The notes under the pieces are model-generated. The model searched no databases and had not been told where the DNA came from. It saw only the letters and a list, made by a program, of their open reading frames with translations. A DNA stretch of 64,000 nt from JAHRAW01 sp963693025 (GTDB lineage Bacteria; Pseudomonadota; Gammaproteobacteria; Arenicellales; Poriferihabitantaceae): contig OY843749.1 of NCBI GenBank assembly GCA_963693025.1, positions 1,178,001-1,242,000 on the forward strand. Reading direction: 5' to 3'. The position numbers and the translations under genes were made by a program. Below, in pieces: positions 44,251 to 52,796 of this stretch. Within the stretch, counting starts at the first letter, position 1. Each line of letters starts with the position of its first letter.

Positions 44251-45303
44251 ATGGATACCCACCATAAACAAAACGAAACGCACAAAACCAACCGCAGAAG
44301 CTTTCTGAAACAAACTGCCATCGCCGGTCTTGCCGCCGGGTGGCTTCCGTTTAGTGCGGTAGCCGCGCAATACGAGATCGAGATTTCGCTGGAGACGGCA
44401 CCGACTCATATTCGCAACACCACCGTGGTGAACCTAGCGAAACAGATCGAGGCGGCAACCGACAACCGCCTCGCCATCAAAGTCTTCCACGGCTCGGCGA
44501 AATACAAAGGCAAGGACGAGCCAACCGCGCTGGCGCAGAATGCGCTGGATATGAGCGTGACCGGCAACTGGTATCTCAGCAGCGTGGTGCCGGATTTCAG
44601 CATCACCGGGCTACCGATGTTCTACGGCAAGACACGCGCCGAGCAGTATATGGTGTGGGACGGTGAAGTCGGGCGGGAATTGAACCGGCAACTGGAGGAA
44701 AAGCTGGGCGTGAAAGTACTCGGACGCTGGCTCGATCTGGGCTTCGGCTCGATGTTCTTCATCGACAAACGCGTCACCACCCACGACGACCTGGCCGGGC
44801 TCAAAATGCGCGCGCCGGGCGGGGCGGTCAATCTGGCGCGCTTCAAAGCATTCGGCGCGGCGGCCGTCTCGATTCCCTTTGCCGACCTTGCGCAGGCGCT
44901 TCAACGCGGCACCGTGGACGGCATGCTGTCCACGCACGAATCGGTGCGCGCCTCCAAGTTTTGGGACTCTGGCATCCAATACGCCTACGACGATTATCAA
45001 GCGTTCTATCAGTATGTGCCGATGATAAGTGCCAAGGCGTGGAACAAACTGCCGGCGGACATTCAACGCATCATCACCGACGCTTGGGAAGCAAATGTCG
45101 ATGCGGCGCGCGAGTTGGCGGCTGAGCGGCAGCGCTCGGCGGTCGTGGAAAGCGCCGCCAACGGCATCGAGCGGGTGGTCGGCACGCCGGAAGATCTGGC
45201 GACCATGCGGGGAAAATTGATGCGTGACCAGGACGCGCTGGCCGAGAAGTTGCGCGTCGATCCGGCGCTGGTGGCCAAGGCGATGCGCGTGCTCGGCCAT
45301 TGA
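44251..45303 (+). CDS. TRAP transporter substrate-binding protein (DctP family), Tat-type signal
   Basis: 350 residues. The N terminus has NRRSFLKQTAIAGLAAGW, an RR-x-F-L-K twin-arginine signal, then VAAQYEIEI. The mature DctP fold includes LGFGSMFFIDKRVTTHDDLA, GLKMRAPGGAVNLARFKAFG with the ligand Arg, and GMLSTHESVRASKFW. A strong GAGGAGGG ribosome-binding site precedes the ATG. It is in the segment between tRNA-Ala and tRNA-Ile, transcribed opposite to them. Substrate unknown. Confidence 0.9.
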   Translation: MDTHHKQNETHKTNRRSFLKQTAIAGLAAGWLPFSAVAAQYEIEISLETAPTHIRNTTVVNLAKQIEAATDNRLAIKVFHGSAKYKGKDEPTALAQNALDMSVTGNWYLSSVVPDFSITGLPMFYGKTRAEQYMVWDGEVGRELNRQLEEKLGVKVLGRWLDLGFGSMFFIDKRVTTHDDLAGLKMRAPGGAVNLARFKAFGAAAVSIPFADLAQALQRGTVDGMLSTHESVRASKFWDSGIQYAYDDYQAFYQYVPMISAKAWNKLPADIQRIITDAWEANVDAARELAAERQRSAVVESAANGIERVVGTPEDLATMRGKLMRDQDALAEKLRVDPALVAKAMRVLGH

Positions 45304-45410
45304 GTCAACCCACCGATTGGCGCCACCGCCGCCTTCACTGCCAGCGCCAGTAGTTGCGGCGGTCATTTATGCGTGCGGTGGCAGGCAAACCGCCGACTGG
45401 GGCATTCACT

Positions 45411-45929
45411 ATGAGCACGGCGGAACGGATCTGGGGTGAGGTCGAGGATTGGGCGATTGGCGTGTGCTCGATCGGCGCGCTCGCCCTGGTCTGCTTCGAG
45501 GTGCTGGCGCGCTACTTCATTCCGTCCATCCTGCCCGACTGGGGCGCCGAGGTCATCATCTATCTTATGGTGACCGCCATCCTCATCGCCGGCAGTCCGT
45601 TGGTGATGAGCGGGCGACACATTCGCGCCGATTTGCTGGTGCGCAAGTTACCACGTCGCCTGCACGCGCTCGTCGAGTTCGCCAACCTGCTGGTTGGGCT
45701 ACTCTACTGCGCCCTCATCGCTAAACTCGGCTGGGACGTCGTCGCTTTCGCCCAAGCGCTGGACACGCGCTCGGACAGTTCGCTACTGTTCCCGCAGTGG
45801 ATTTTCTACCTCGCGCTACCGCTCGCCTTCGCGCTGATGGCGGCGCGCTATCTGCTTCGCCTGTATCGCTTCGTGTTTCATTTTGACGCGCGCCTACTCG
45901 CCGACGGCGACTTCACCGCGCAGCGATGA
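45411..45929 (+). CDS. TRAP transporter small permease (DctQ family)
   Basis: 172 residues with four helices and MSGRHIRADLLVRKLPRRLH in the central loop. Second gene of the TRAP operon lodged between the two tRNA genes. ATG 45411 is preferred to an upstream in-frame start. Confidence 0.87.
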   Translation: MSTAERIWGEVEDWAIGVCSIGALALVCFEVLARYFIPSILPDWGAEVIIYLMVTAILIAGSPLVMSGRHIRADLLVRKLPRRLHALVEFANLLVGLLYCALIAKLGWDVVAFAQALDTRSDSSLLFPQWIFYLALPLAFALMAARYLLRLYRFVFHFDARLLADGDFTAQR

Positions 45930-45962
45930 CCACCCAGCGACCCTGCTGAGAAAACACTGACG

Positions 45963-47243
45963 ATGTCGCCGCTATCGGCCCTGTCGCTATTCTTCGCGCT
46001 ACTGATCGCCGGCTTGCCGATATTTCTCGTGCTCGGCGTGCTGTCGTTAATCCTGTTCTGGTCGCAAGGCACACCGTTGATCGGCTTCGCCCAGTTGTTC
46101 CTCGACCACCTCAAGTCGCAAACACTCATCGCCATCCCCTTTTTCGTGATGGCCGCGACCTTCATGCAGCGCGGCGGCATCGCCAAGGCGTTGGTGGACT
46201 GCGCCTATTCCTGGGTCGGCGGGTTGCGCGGCGGGCTGGCGCTGGTCTGCCTGCTCGCCACCACAGTGTTCGCCGCCATCTCCGGATCATCGGTGGCGAC
46301 CGCGATGGCGATGGGCACGCTGCTGGTGCCGGCCATGCTGGAGAAAAAATACGACACGCATTTTGCCCTCGGCGTGGTCGGCGCTTCGGGCACGCTCGGC
46401 ATCCTCATCCCGCCATCGCTGGCGATGATCGTGTATGCGGTAATCGCCGAGGAGTCGGTGCCGCGCCTGTTTCTCGCCGGGGTCATACCGGGGTTGTTGC
46501 AGGCGTCGCTATTCGCGCTGTGGATACTGGTTTTCGCCAAGCGCCACAACTACCCGCGCGGCAAGCCGCTGGTGCGCGGCGAATTCATCCGCGTCAACCT
46601 GCGTGCGCTACCGGCCATGCTACTGCCGGTGATCGTGCTCGGCGGCATCTACAGCGGCATCGTCACGGTAACCGAAGCGGCGGGCTTGGCGGCGTTTTCC
46701 GCCATCGTGATTTCGCTACTCTGCTACAAGGGGTGTCGCCTGGCCGATATTTCCGGCATCATGGCGCAGTCGGTGAAAATCACCGCGGTGATTTTTTTCA
46801 TCATCATCGGCGCACTCGCGTTCGGGCACTGGATTACCAGCGCCGGCATCGCCGACCAACTGGTCGAGTTTGCGCGCGCGCACAACCTGTCGGCGTGGCA
46901 GTTTCTGTTGCTGGTGAATGTGCTGATGCTACTGCTCGGCATGTTTTTGGAAACGCTGGCGGTCATCCTGATCACCGTCCCGGTGGTACTGCCACTACTC
47001 GAACCTCTCGGCATCAGCCCGGTCCATTACGCCGTGGTGGTCACCGTCAATATGGAACTCGCGCTACTCACCCCGCCTATCGGCCTCAACCTCTACGTCC
47101 TCTCGTCAATCACCAACACCCGGATTGAAACGGTCGCACGCGGCGTCGTGCCCTTCATCATCATCATGCTATGCCTGCTACTGCTGGTCACCTTCGTGCC
47201 ACAAATTTCGTTGTTTCTGCCGGAGTTAGTTTATGGGCGGTGA
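45963..47243 (+). CDS. TRAP transporter large permease (DctM family)
   Basis: 426 residues, about 12 helices. AAISGSSVATAMAMGTLLVPAML, GVVGASGTLGILIPPSLAMI and VNMELALLTPPIGLNLYV are DctM signatures. It completes the TRAP importer. It ends about 50 bp from the 3' end of tRNA-Ile, so tRNA and operon are convergent. Confidence 0.9.
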   Translation: MSPLSALSLFFALLIAGLPIFLVLGVLSLILFWSQGTPLIGFAQLFLDHLKSQTLIAIPFFVMAATFMQRGGIAKALVDCAYSWVGGLRGGLALVCLLATTVFAAISGSSVATAMAMGTLLVPAMLEKKYDTHFALGVVGASGTLGILIPPSLAMIVYAVIAEESVPRLFLAGVIPGLLQASLFALWILVFAKRHNYPRGKPLVRGEFIRVNLRALPAMLLPVIVLGGIYSGIVTVTEAAGLAAFSAIVISLLCYKGCRLADISGIMAQSVKITAVIFFIIIGALAFGHWITSAGIADQLVEFARAHNLSAWQFLLLVNVLMLLLGMFLETLAVILITVPVVLPLLEPLGISPVHYAVVVTVNMELALLTPPIGLNLYVLSSITNTRIETVARGVVPFIIIMLCLLLLVTFVPQISLFLPELVYGR

Positions 47244-47293
47244 CGGCAATATTGTCATCCCCGGATTGCCGGAACCGGTGTATGGCGAGTCAA

Positions 47294-47370
<77 letters not shown>

Positions 47371-47380
47371 GGGACCGGAG

Positions 47381-47409
47381 ATTATACGCCATATCCCGGC
47401 GTGTCTACA
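47381..47409 (-). promoter_or_regulatory. Sigma70-like promoter of tRNA-Ile
   Basis: On the minus strand a weak -35 TGTAGA (47404-47409), 17-bp spacer, consensus TATAAT (47381-47386), then CTCCGGTCCC; 10 bp separates the -10 from the tRNA start. Confidence 0.55.
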
Positions 47410-47470
47410 TTTTTTTAACGGGAAACGGAAAGTCATAAGCGGCTGGGCGGCGGCTTTTTCGGCGGCGGCG

Positions 47471-47914
47471 TTATATCATCCGAAAAGACACATCCTGCGC
47501 ACCTTCCCACTGCACCCGTTTCCCCAGCGCGTCGAGGTTTTCGAGTCCGTCGGTCAACGTCAGAAAGTGATTGCCGGCAAGTGCCCCCGCAACCGAAGCA
47601 AAAACCGTGGGCCCATACGGAAAGAGAATTTCCACCTCGCTAACCCCGCCGGGATAAAACAAAACCTGCCCCGGCAACGGCACCATAGTCGCGTTCTCCG
47701 CAGGCAAAACCGGCAACTCCACATCCTCGCCAAGCGGCGACGGAATCCAAGCCGCAAACCCACTCCAACGCGCCTGAATCATTTTGCCCGAATAAGGTAG
47801 CAAAGAACGAAATAATCGGCAGGTCACCGGCGCTGTGGTTTCTTCCAGCGATCCCTCGAAAGTATACGGACCCGCTTTCACCGATACTCGTGCGTCACTT
47901 TGAGTAAAAGCCAT
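47471..47914 (-). CDS. DUF3830 protein
   Basis: 147 residues of the DUF3830 (cyclophilin-like fold) family: TFEGSLEETTAPVTCRLFRS, MIQARWSGFAAWIPSPLG, LPAENATMVPLPGQVLFYPG, then SEVEILFPYG and ALAGNHFLTL. Members often neighbour amidohydrolase or transporter genes; biochemical function is unknown. It lies between tRNA-Ile and the lipase gene, on the minus strand. Confidence 0.8.
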   Translation of the reverse strand: MAFTQSDARVSVKAGPYTFEGSLEETTAPVTCRLFRSLLPYSGKMIQARWSGFAAWIPSPLGEDVELPVLPAENATMVPLPGQVLFYPGGVSEVEILFPYGPTVFASVAGALAGNHFLTLTDGLENLDALGKRVQWEGAQDVSFRMI

Positions 47915-48031
47915 TTTTCACATTCAGTCGCGTCGGCAAACAAGGGCAAGAGTTGCAGGTTTTGGGCATGGTGTTTAGCAAGGAAAATGTTGAGTGAATA
48001 GCGGATGAAAAATGGAAGCGGAGTATACATT

Positions 48032-48059
48032 AAAAACGCCGGCGAGTGTCGCCGACGTT
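48032..48059 (-). terminator. Terminator of the lipase gene
   Basis: On the minus strand AACGTCGGCGA CAC TCGCCGGCGTT is followed by TTT. It is preceded by a second perfect hairpin (GCGGGGTTTGT/ACAAACCCCGC, about 48070-48105). Confidence 0.7.
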
Positions 48060-48135
48060 AGTAAGTCATAAGCGGGGTTTGTTGTACTACTTTACAAACC
48101 CCGCGCTTTGAAAGTGCCTAGGTTTATCGCACATT

Positions 48136-49005
48136 TCAGTCATCAACATCCCATTCTTCGATAGCTTCCAAATAGGCGGCGATATTGTGATCTTTGATAC
48201 CTTCAAAGGATTTTTCGGTTGCGACAACGTCTACCGCCCTCTGCACCAAATCCACAAACTTGAACCAAAAACCAGGGTCACGGTGTATCTTTTTGTCTTC
48301 GTCGATATAAAGACATTTCCCCACATGGCTATACCCCATCAGTCGCGCCGGAACCCGCGTAACCAAATCCTCGTTATTTTGGAACCGGTAACAACGACTG
48401 CCTGCTTCCGAATTAAAAATTCGTGCAGTTTCACGGGTCATACTACGCGGCTGACCGAAAGTGTAAACTGAAACGAACGGTAGGTCTTTATCAATAAACC
48501 GCGATGCCGCCACAGTCGCCATTGCGCCACCAAGACTGTGCCCTGTAATAAACAGTGGGCGCTGCTTCTCGGCATTCAATCGCTTATAGGTACCGTTGAT
48601 AATTGTCCAAACATCTTCAACGGATCCCCAAAAACCGCGATGGAATTTGCCGAACAATCCTTCTTGCGGGAATGCATTGAGATTATCAATCCAGTCAGCG
48701 ACCTCATCGGTGCCACGAAAAGCCATACACAGATAGTCATTGTGTTCAACCAACATGGCTTGTGCGCTACTTTTGTTCGCGCTTTTGATAGACTTAAAAC
48801 CTTTGTCCTTAGATCTAAGGTCATTCAAAATTTTCTCTTCATCCGGTTTATCTGACTCGTCTTCATTGGTGTAAACCGTTTGCGACAGGCGCGCCATCCA
48901 ATAGGCGTTGCCATGATGAAGCTCTGTTTTGTAAGGTGCTACTTTAACTGTACCTCTATTGAAATTAGGGCAAATTGTCCGGGGAATTTTCATGTAAGGG
49001 CTCAT
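48136..49005 (-). CDS. Class 3 (alpha/beta-hydrolase) lipase-like protein
   Basis: 289 residues. The nucleophile elbow ITGHSLGGAMATVAA is followed by the expected Asp (NNEDLVTRVP) and a later His (YSHVGK) in lipase class 3 order. An AMLVEHNDYLCMAFRGTDE segment holds the oxyanion region. No signal peptide is visible, so it may be cytoplasmic or non-classically exported. It is AT-richer than the chromosome to the left. Its 5' end lies about 150 bp from the rRNA pseudogene, in the block between tRNA-Ile and that fragment. Confidence 0.82.
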   Translation of the reverse strand: MSPYMKIPRTICPNFNRGTVKVAPYKTELHHGNAYWMARLSQTVYTNEDESDKPDEEKILNDLRSKDKGFKSIKSANKSSAQAMLVEHNDYLCMAFRGTDEVADWIDNLNAFPQEGLFGKFHRGFWGSVEDVWTIINGTYKRLNAEKQRPLFITGHSLGGAMATVAASRFIDKDLPFVSVYTFGQPRSMTRETARIFNSEAGSRCYRFQNNEDLVTRVPARLMGYSHVGKCLYIDEDKKIHRDPGFWFKFVDLVQRAVDVVATEKSFEGIKDHNIAAYLEAIEEWDVDD

Positions 49006-49153
49006 ACTAGTATTTCAAGTGGTCAAATCGTTTTATGTTATGGACCTCAATTCCACCCCCGGGAAACACTATTCATAATCGCTTCCACCATCTCCGACTT
49101 AAATAAAAAACACCGGCAAATCACGGGGGCGCTGGCGTTTTCTGTAAACAAAC

Positions 49154-49460
49154 CAAGCAAATTGTGTGAACGCTCCAACCCGGAGAATCTCTATTAGGTA
49201 TAGGAGGTGATCCAGCCCCAGGTTCACCTAAGGCTACCTTGTTACGGCTTCACCCCAGTCATGAACCATACCGTGGTAACCGCCCCCCCGAAGGCTAGAC
49301 TCTCCAGGCGGTCTACTTATCGCGTTAACTGCGCCACTAATGAGACATGCCCCCAACGGCTATTAGACATCATTTACGGCATTGAAAATACTATATAACT
49401 CCAAAGCCTTCTTCACGCACGCGGCATTACCGAATCAGATTACCTCATTGTCCGGAGGTT
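49154..49460 (-). pseudogene. Mosaic 16S rRNA pseudogene with 3' flank
   Basis: 49200-49297 matches the 3' end of the intact 16S (anti-Shine-Dalgarno side, TAGGAGGTGATCC onward). 49298-49381 matches the region near E. coli nt 800-880. 49397-49460 matches the region near nt 370-430. They are in order with two internal deletions and many substitutions. The 45 bp downstream (49154-49199) repeat the 3' processing-stem strand of the intact copy (57821-57866). It is clearly nonfunctional. No other gene is visible between 49006 and 49609. Confidence 0.88.
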
Positions 49461-49609
49461 TGGGCTAAATCCTCTTTCGCTATTTTACTTTCAAGAGGTT
49501 TACGACGCACCGTCCGCGGAATCCATATCCGGAAATTTCGCAATAAAGGCGCACCGAATGCAGTGATAAGGGCCATCCTATACATTGAGCCAGATTCGCC
49601 GTGTGCTGC

Positions 49610-50758
49610 TTACCGCAAACCCCGTGCAAACGCCCGAATGTCTTCGATTAGCAGGTCCGGTTCTTCCAGGGCCGCGAAATGACCGCCGCGGGGCATTTCG
49701 GTCCAGCGTTTTATGTTGTAGACACGCTCGGCGTAGGAGCGAGGCGGCCAGGACAGGAGCTCTTTCGGGAACAGCGCGGCGGCCGTTGGAACTTCAACAC
49801 GCTTACCTTCCGGGGATAACACGCGTCCGCCTTCCTCGCGCCGGCCGTAATAAATCCAGGATGCCGTATTGAAGGTGCCCGTTACCAAATAGACCATGAT
49901 GTTGGTCAGTAACGCATCCTTGGAATGTGCGCTCTCGATGTCGTCGCCATCGGTGTCGGACCACGAGTTGAACTTTTCGATGAGCCACGCGGCAACGCCG
50001 ACGGGGCTGTCCATCATGGCATAACTTAACGTTTGCGGTTTGGTCGCTTGTTGGGTTCGATACCCGTTCTCCATGAGTTGTTCGCGTTCGAATTGGACGG
50101 CCCACGCTTCCTCTTCCGCGCCCTTCGGGCCATCGGGATGGCGCATCGTCATGATATTGATATGGATTGCGCGGCAGGCGGGCGCGTAATCAATCCCGAG
50201 CCAGGATGAAATGGCGCCGCCCCAGTCTCCGCCCTGGGCGAGGTAGCCATCGTATCCCAGTACTTCGGTCATCAATTTGTCGAAAAGGTCAGCCATCTTT
50301 CGCGGCCCAGCCGGGCGTGGCGGGCGGCCGGAGAAACCAAATCCCGGCAAAGATGGCGCAATGACAGTGAAGGCGTCGTCGATACTGCCACCGAAGTGTT
50401 CCGGATGGGCCAGGGGTTCGATGATGTCCAGGAACTCGACCACCGACCCGGGCCAGCCGTGAGAGATGATCAGCGGTAGCGGCGCAGGACCGCTTCCTTT
50501 TTCATGGATGAAGTGCAAGTCAATGCCGCCAACTTCAGCCATGTAATGGGGGAAATGATTAATTCGGGATTCATGCTTGCGCCAGTCGTATTCTTCCAAC
50601 CAGTAGGCGCAAAATTCTTTCATGTAGTCGAGGTTGGTGCCATAAGTCCAACCACCGTCATCGGGCATCTCATGCCAGGGGTATTCCGCAACACGAGTTC
50701 GGATGCGGTGGAGGGCGGCATCGGGAACATCAAGATGAAAATGGCGAATGTTTGTCAT
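49610..50758 (-). CDS. Epoxide hydrolase (EHN-type alpha/beta hydrolase)
   Basis: 382 residues. The N-terminal epoxide-hydrolase (EHN) domain (about 1-110) is followed by an alpha/beta-hydrolase core: HGWPGSVVEF (oxyanion motif), AQGGDWGGAISSWLG (nucleophile Asp), and MPRGGHFAALEEPDLL (catalytic His). It hydrolyses epoxides to diols; physiological substrate unknown. Its end lies about 150 bp from the 16S pseudogene. It is last in a minus-strand block with TRAP and ABC genes. Confidence 0.88.
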   Translation of the reverse strand: MTNIRHFHLDVPDAALHRIRTRVAEYPWHEMPDDGGWTYGTNLDYMKEFCAYWLEEYDWRKHESRINHFPHYMAEVGGIDLHFIHEKGSGPAPLPLIISHGWPGSVVEFLDIIEPLAHPEHFGGSIDDAFTVIAPSLPGFGFSGRPPRPAGPRKMADLFDKLMTEVLGYDGYLAQGGDWGGAISSWLGIDYAPACRAIHINIMTMRHPDGPKGAEEEAWAVQFEREQLMENGYRTQQATKPQTLSYAMMDSPVGVAAWLIEKFNSWSDTDGDDIESAHSKDALLTNIMVYLVTGTFNTASWIYYGRREEGGRVLSPEGKRVEVPTAAALFPKELLSWPPRSYAERVYNIKRWTEMPRGGHFAALEEPDLLIEDIRAFARGLR

Positions 50759-50787
50759 GACTTTACCAAACCAAGTGAATCGGAATT

Positions 50788-51354
50788 CTATTCTTCGTTC
50801 GATTCAATACCGCCTGCAACTTTAAATGTACCGTGCTTGAAATGTACCGTGTCCTCAATCGCCGCAACCAACGCAGCGATACTAATCATTGCCCCCATAA
50901 TTGGCAAAATCAGAACGGCATATTTTTTGGGCATGTAGTTTGGTTTGAAAACAAATTTTCCTCCCTCCCATGAGAAATGCCACATTTCCCAGTATTTACC
51001 ACTCATCTTGACTACGACTTCCCAACCGTAAACACAGATGACAACACCCAACAAGCAAGTTATGCATGTCCATAATTGCTGAACGGCGAAACCGGCCGGT
51101 GTAGGCAATCGCGAGTAAATTAGATTGAGCGCGATTTGATTTCTCTCTCGTACCGTGATGACAAGCGCAATAAAAACCAACCAAATATTGCTTAACACCG
51201 TCATCAAATCACCCCACACTGGCGGGTTTTCAAACACATAACGCATAATCACCGTGTACACGGTGAAAACGACCATCATAAGCAGCATAAGCATGCAGAA
51301 TCCGCTGAGAATTTTGCGCACCCACAAATCAGTGGCGATGAGAAACTTAGTCAT
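50788..51354 (-). CDS. TRAP transporter small permease (DctQ family)
   Basis: 188 residues with four helices and VRERNQIALNLIYSRLP after helix 2. It is downstream of DctM here; the common order is P-Q-M. It lies 15 bp after DctM and 29 bp before the epoxide hydrolase gene. Confidence 0.82.
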   Translation of the reverse strand: MTKFLIATDLWVRKILSGFCMLMLLMMVVFTVYTVIMRYVFENPPVWGDLMTVLSNIWLVFIALVITVRERNQIALNLIYSRLPTPAGFAVQQLWTCITCLLGVVICVYGWEVVVKMSGKYWEMWHFSWEGGKFVFKPNYMPKKYAVLILPIMGAMISIAALVAAIEDTVHFKHGTFKVAGGIESNEE

Positions 51355-51369
51355 TATAATTCTTCCGTA

Positions 51370-52659
51370 TCAACGAAAAAAGCCCATCGCCGTCGGTAAC
51401 CAAAGCGTAAAATCCGGAACGATAACGAGTAAAAATAATAAGATAAATAAGGCGGCAAGGTATGGAAGCATTGCCACCGCGACTCTTTCAAGACGCGCTT
51501 TTGCAATCGCCGCACCGGTGAAGTAGGCGACGCCGAGCGGCGGTGTGACTGACCCGATCAAAAACCCAACAACACAAACCAAACCGGCCTGAACATCCGC
51601 ATAGCCGGCTTTAACCATGACCTCAACGATTACCGGCCCGACCACAATAATATTTACGGCGGAATCCATTATCATGCCGAGAAGATAGATGAAGATGACC
51701 AGCACCAATGCAAAAATAATCGGGTTTCCAGAAAAACTCAGTAACCATTCTTCTATCTGTGATATTGCACCCAACGATGTCAACAGCCAACTAAAAGGTC
51801 CGGATGCGGCGATGATAATAAATACCATGGCACTGTTGCGAAACGCGCGTGCGAACGCGCCTTTGCAATTAGACCAGTCGATCGTACGATAAATAAACAG
51901 ACCTACAACCAGCGCGATGGTTGCAGTCAGCGCGCCGGCTTCAACCACGCCAGCTATACCGCCGACCACCGACCCGACCAATACTATGGGGATGAGTAAA
52001 GCAAAAGACGCTCTGCGCCCTGAGCGACCCAGCTCCCTCAAGTTGAATGGTTCTTCGCTACGTTCGTAATTGTTTTTCCGTGCAATAACATAGTTGATCA
52101 GCATTAGCAACGCACCAATCATAATGCCCGGGATGATGCCTCCGGCAAACAGTGCGCCGACGGAGATACCGACCGAATTGGCAAGCACAATCATCATAAT
52201 GCTCGGCGGGATAATGCCGCCGATGGTGGAACTCACCGCCGTAATCGCCGCAGAAAATGCAGCCGGGTAACCGGCACGTTTCATTGCCGGGACCATTAAC
52301 GATCCGACCGTTGCCGTGTCCGCCACGACCGAACCGTTCATACCAGCGAAAAACATGCTTACAAGCACATTCGCTTGCGCCATACTTCCGCGCATCCGTC
52401 CAATTAATCGCTGACTGAGATCCACCAGTCGGTCGGTTATGGTTGCGCTGGTCATGAGTTCGCCGGTCAACATAAAAAATGGAATTGCCGTCAATGGCAC
52501 GGAATCTATGGCGCTAAACATTTGCCCCGGAATGAGAATTAATGGCGCGGCGTCGGTGATTAATACATATACAGTAGGCAACAGTATCAGCGTAAAGCCA
52601 ATCGGAGCCCCCAGAAGAATAAACGCAACCAGTACGAGAAGAAGCACAATGCTTTCCAT
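51370..52659 (-). CDS. TRAP transporter large permease (DctM family)
   Basis: 429 residues, about 12 helices. FFAGMNGSVVADTATVGSLM, VSSTIGGIIPPSIMMIVLA and IGSVTPPLGVAYFTGAAIA are DctM features. Its binding protein is encoded 4 kb upstream, beyond two ABC exporter-type genes. Confidence 0.9.
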   Translation of the reverse strand: MESIVLLLVLVAFILLGAPIGFTLILLPTVYVLITDAAPLILIPGQMFSAIDSVPLTAIPFFMLTGELMTSATITDRLVDLSQRLIGRMRGSMAQANVLVSMFFAGMNGSVVADTATVGSLMVPAMKRAGYPAAFSAAITAVSSTIGGIIPPSIMMIVLANSVGISVGALFAGGIIPGIMIGALLMLINYVIARKNNYERSEEPFNLRELGRSGRRASFALLIPIVLVGSVVGGIAGVVEAGALTATIALVVGLFIYRTIDWSNCKGAFARAFRNSAMVFIIIAASGPFSWLLTSLGAISQIEEWLLSFSGNPIIFALVLVIFIYLLGMIMDSAVNIIVVGPVIVEVMVKAGYADVQAGLVCVVGFLIGSVTPPLGVAYFTGAAIAKARLERVAVAMLPYLAALFILLFLLVIVPDFTLWLPTAMGFFR

Positions 52660-52796
52660 TACGATCCGACCTGGGATACAAAAAGATATCCGCGAAGTGT
52701 TATTGGTAGTATCTCTAATATCATTGGTTTGTCTCTCTTGGTTTTATGATACCGTTAAGTTGAACCTTGATTTTATCAGTAAATCTACTTTGTGTC

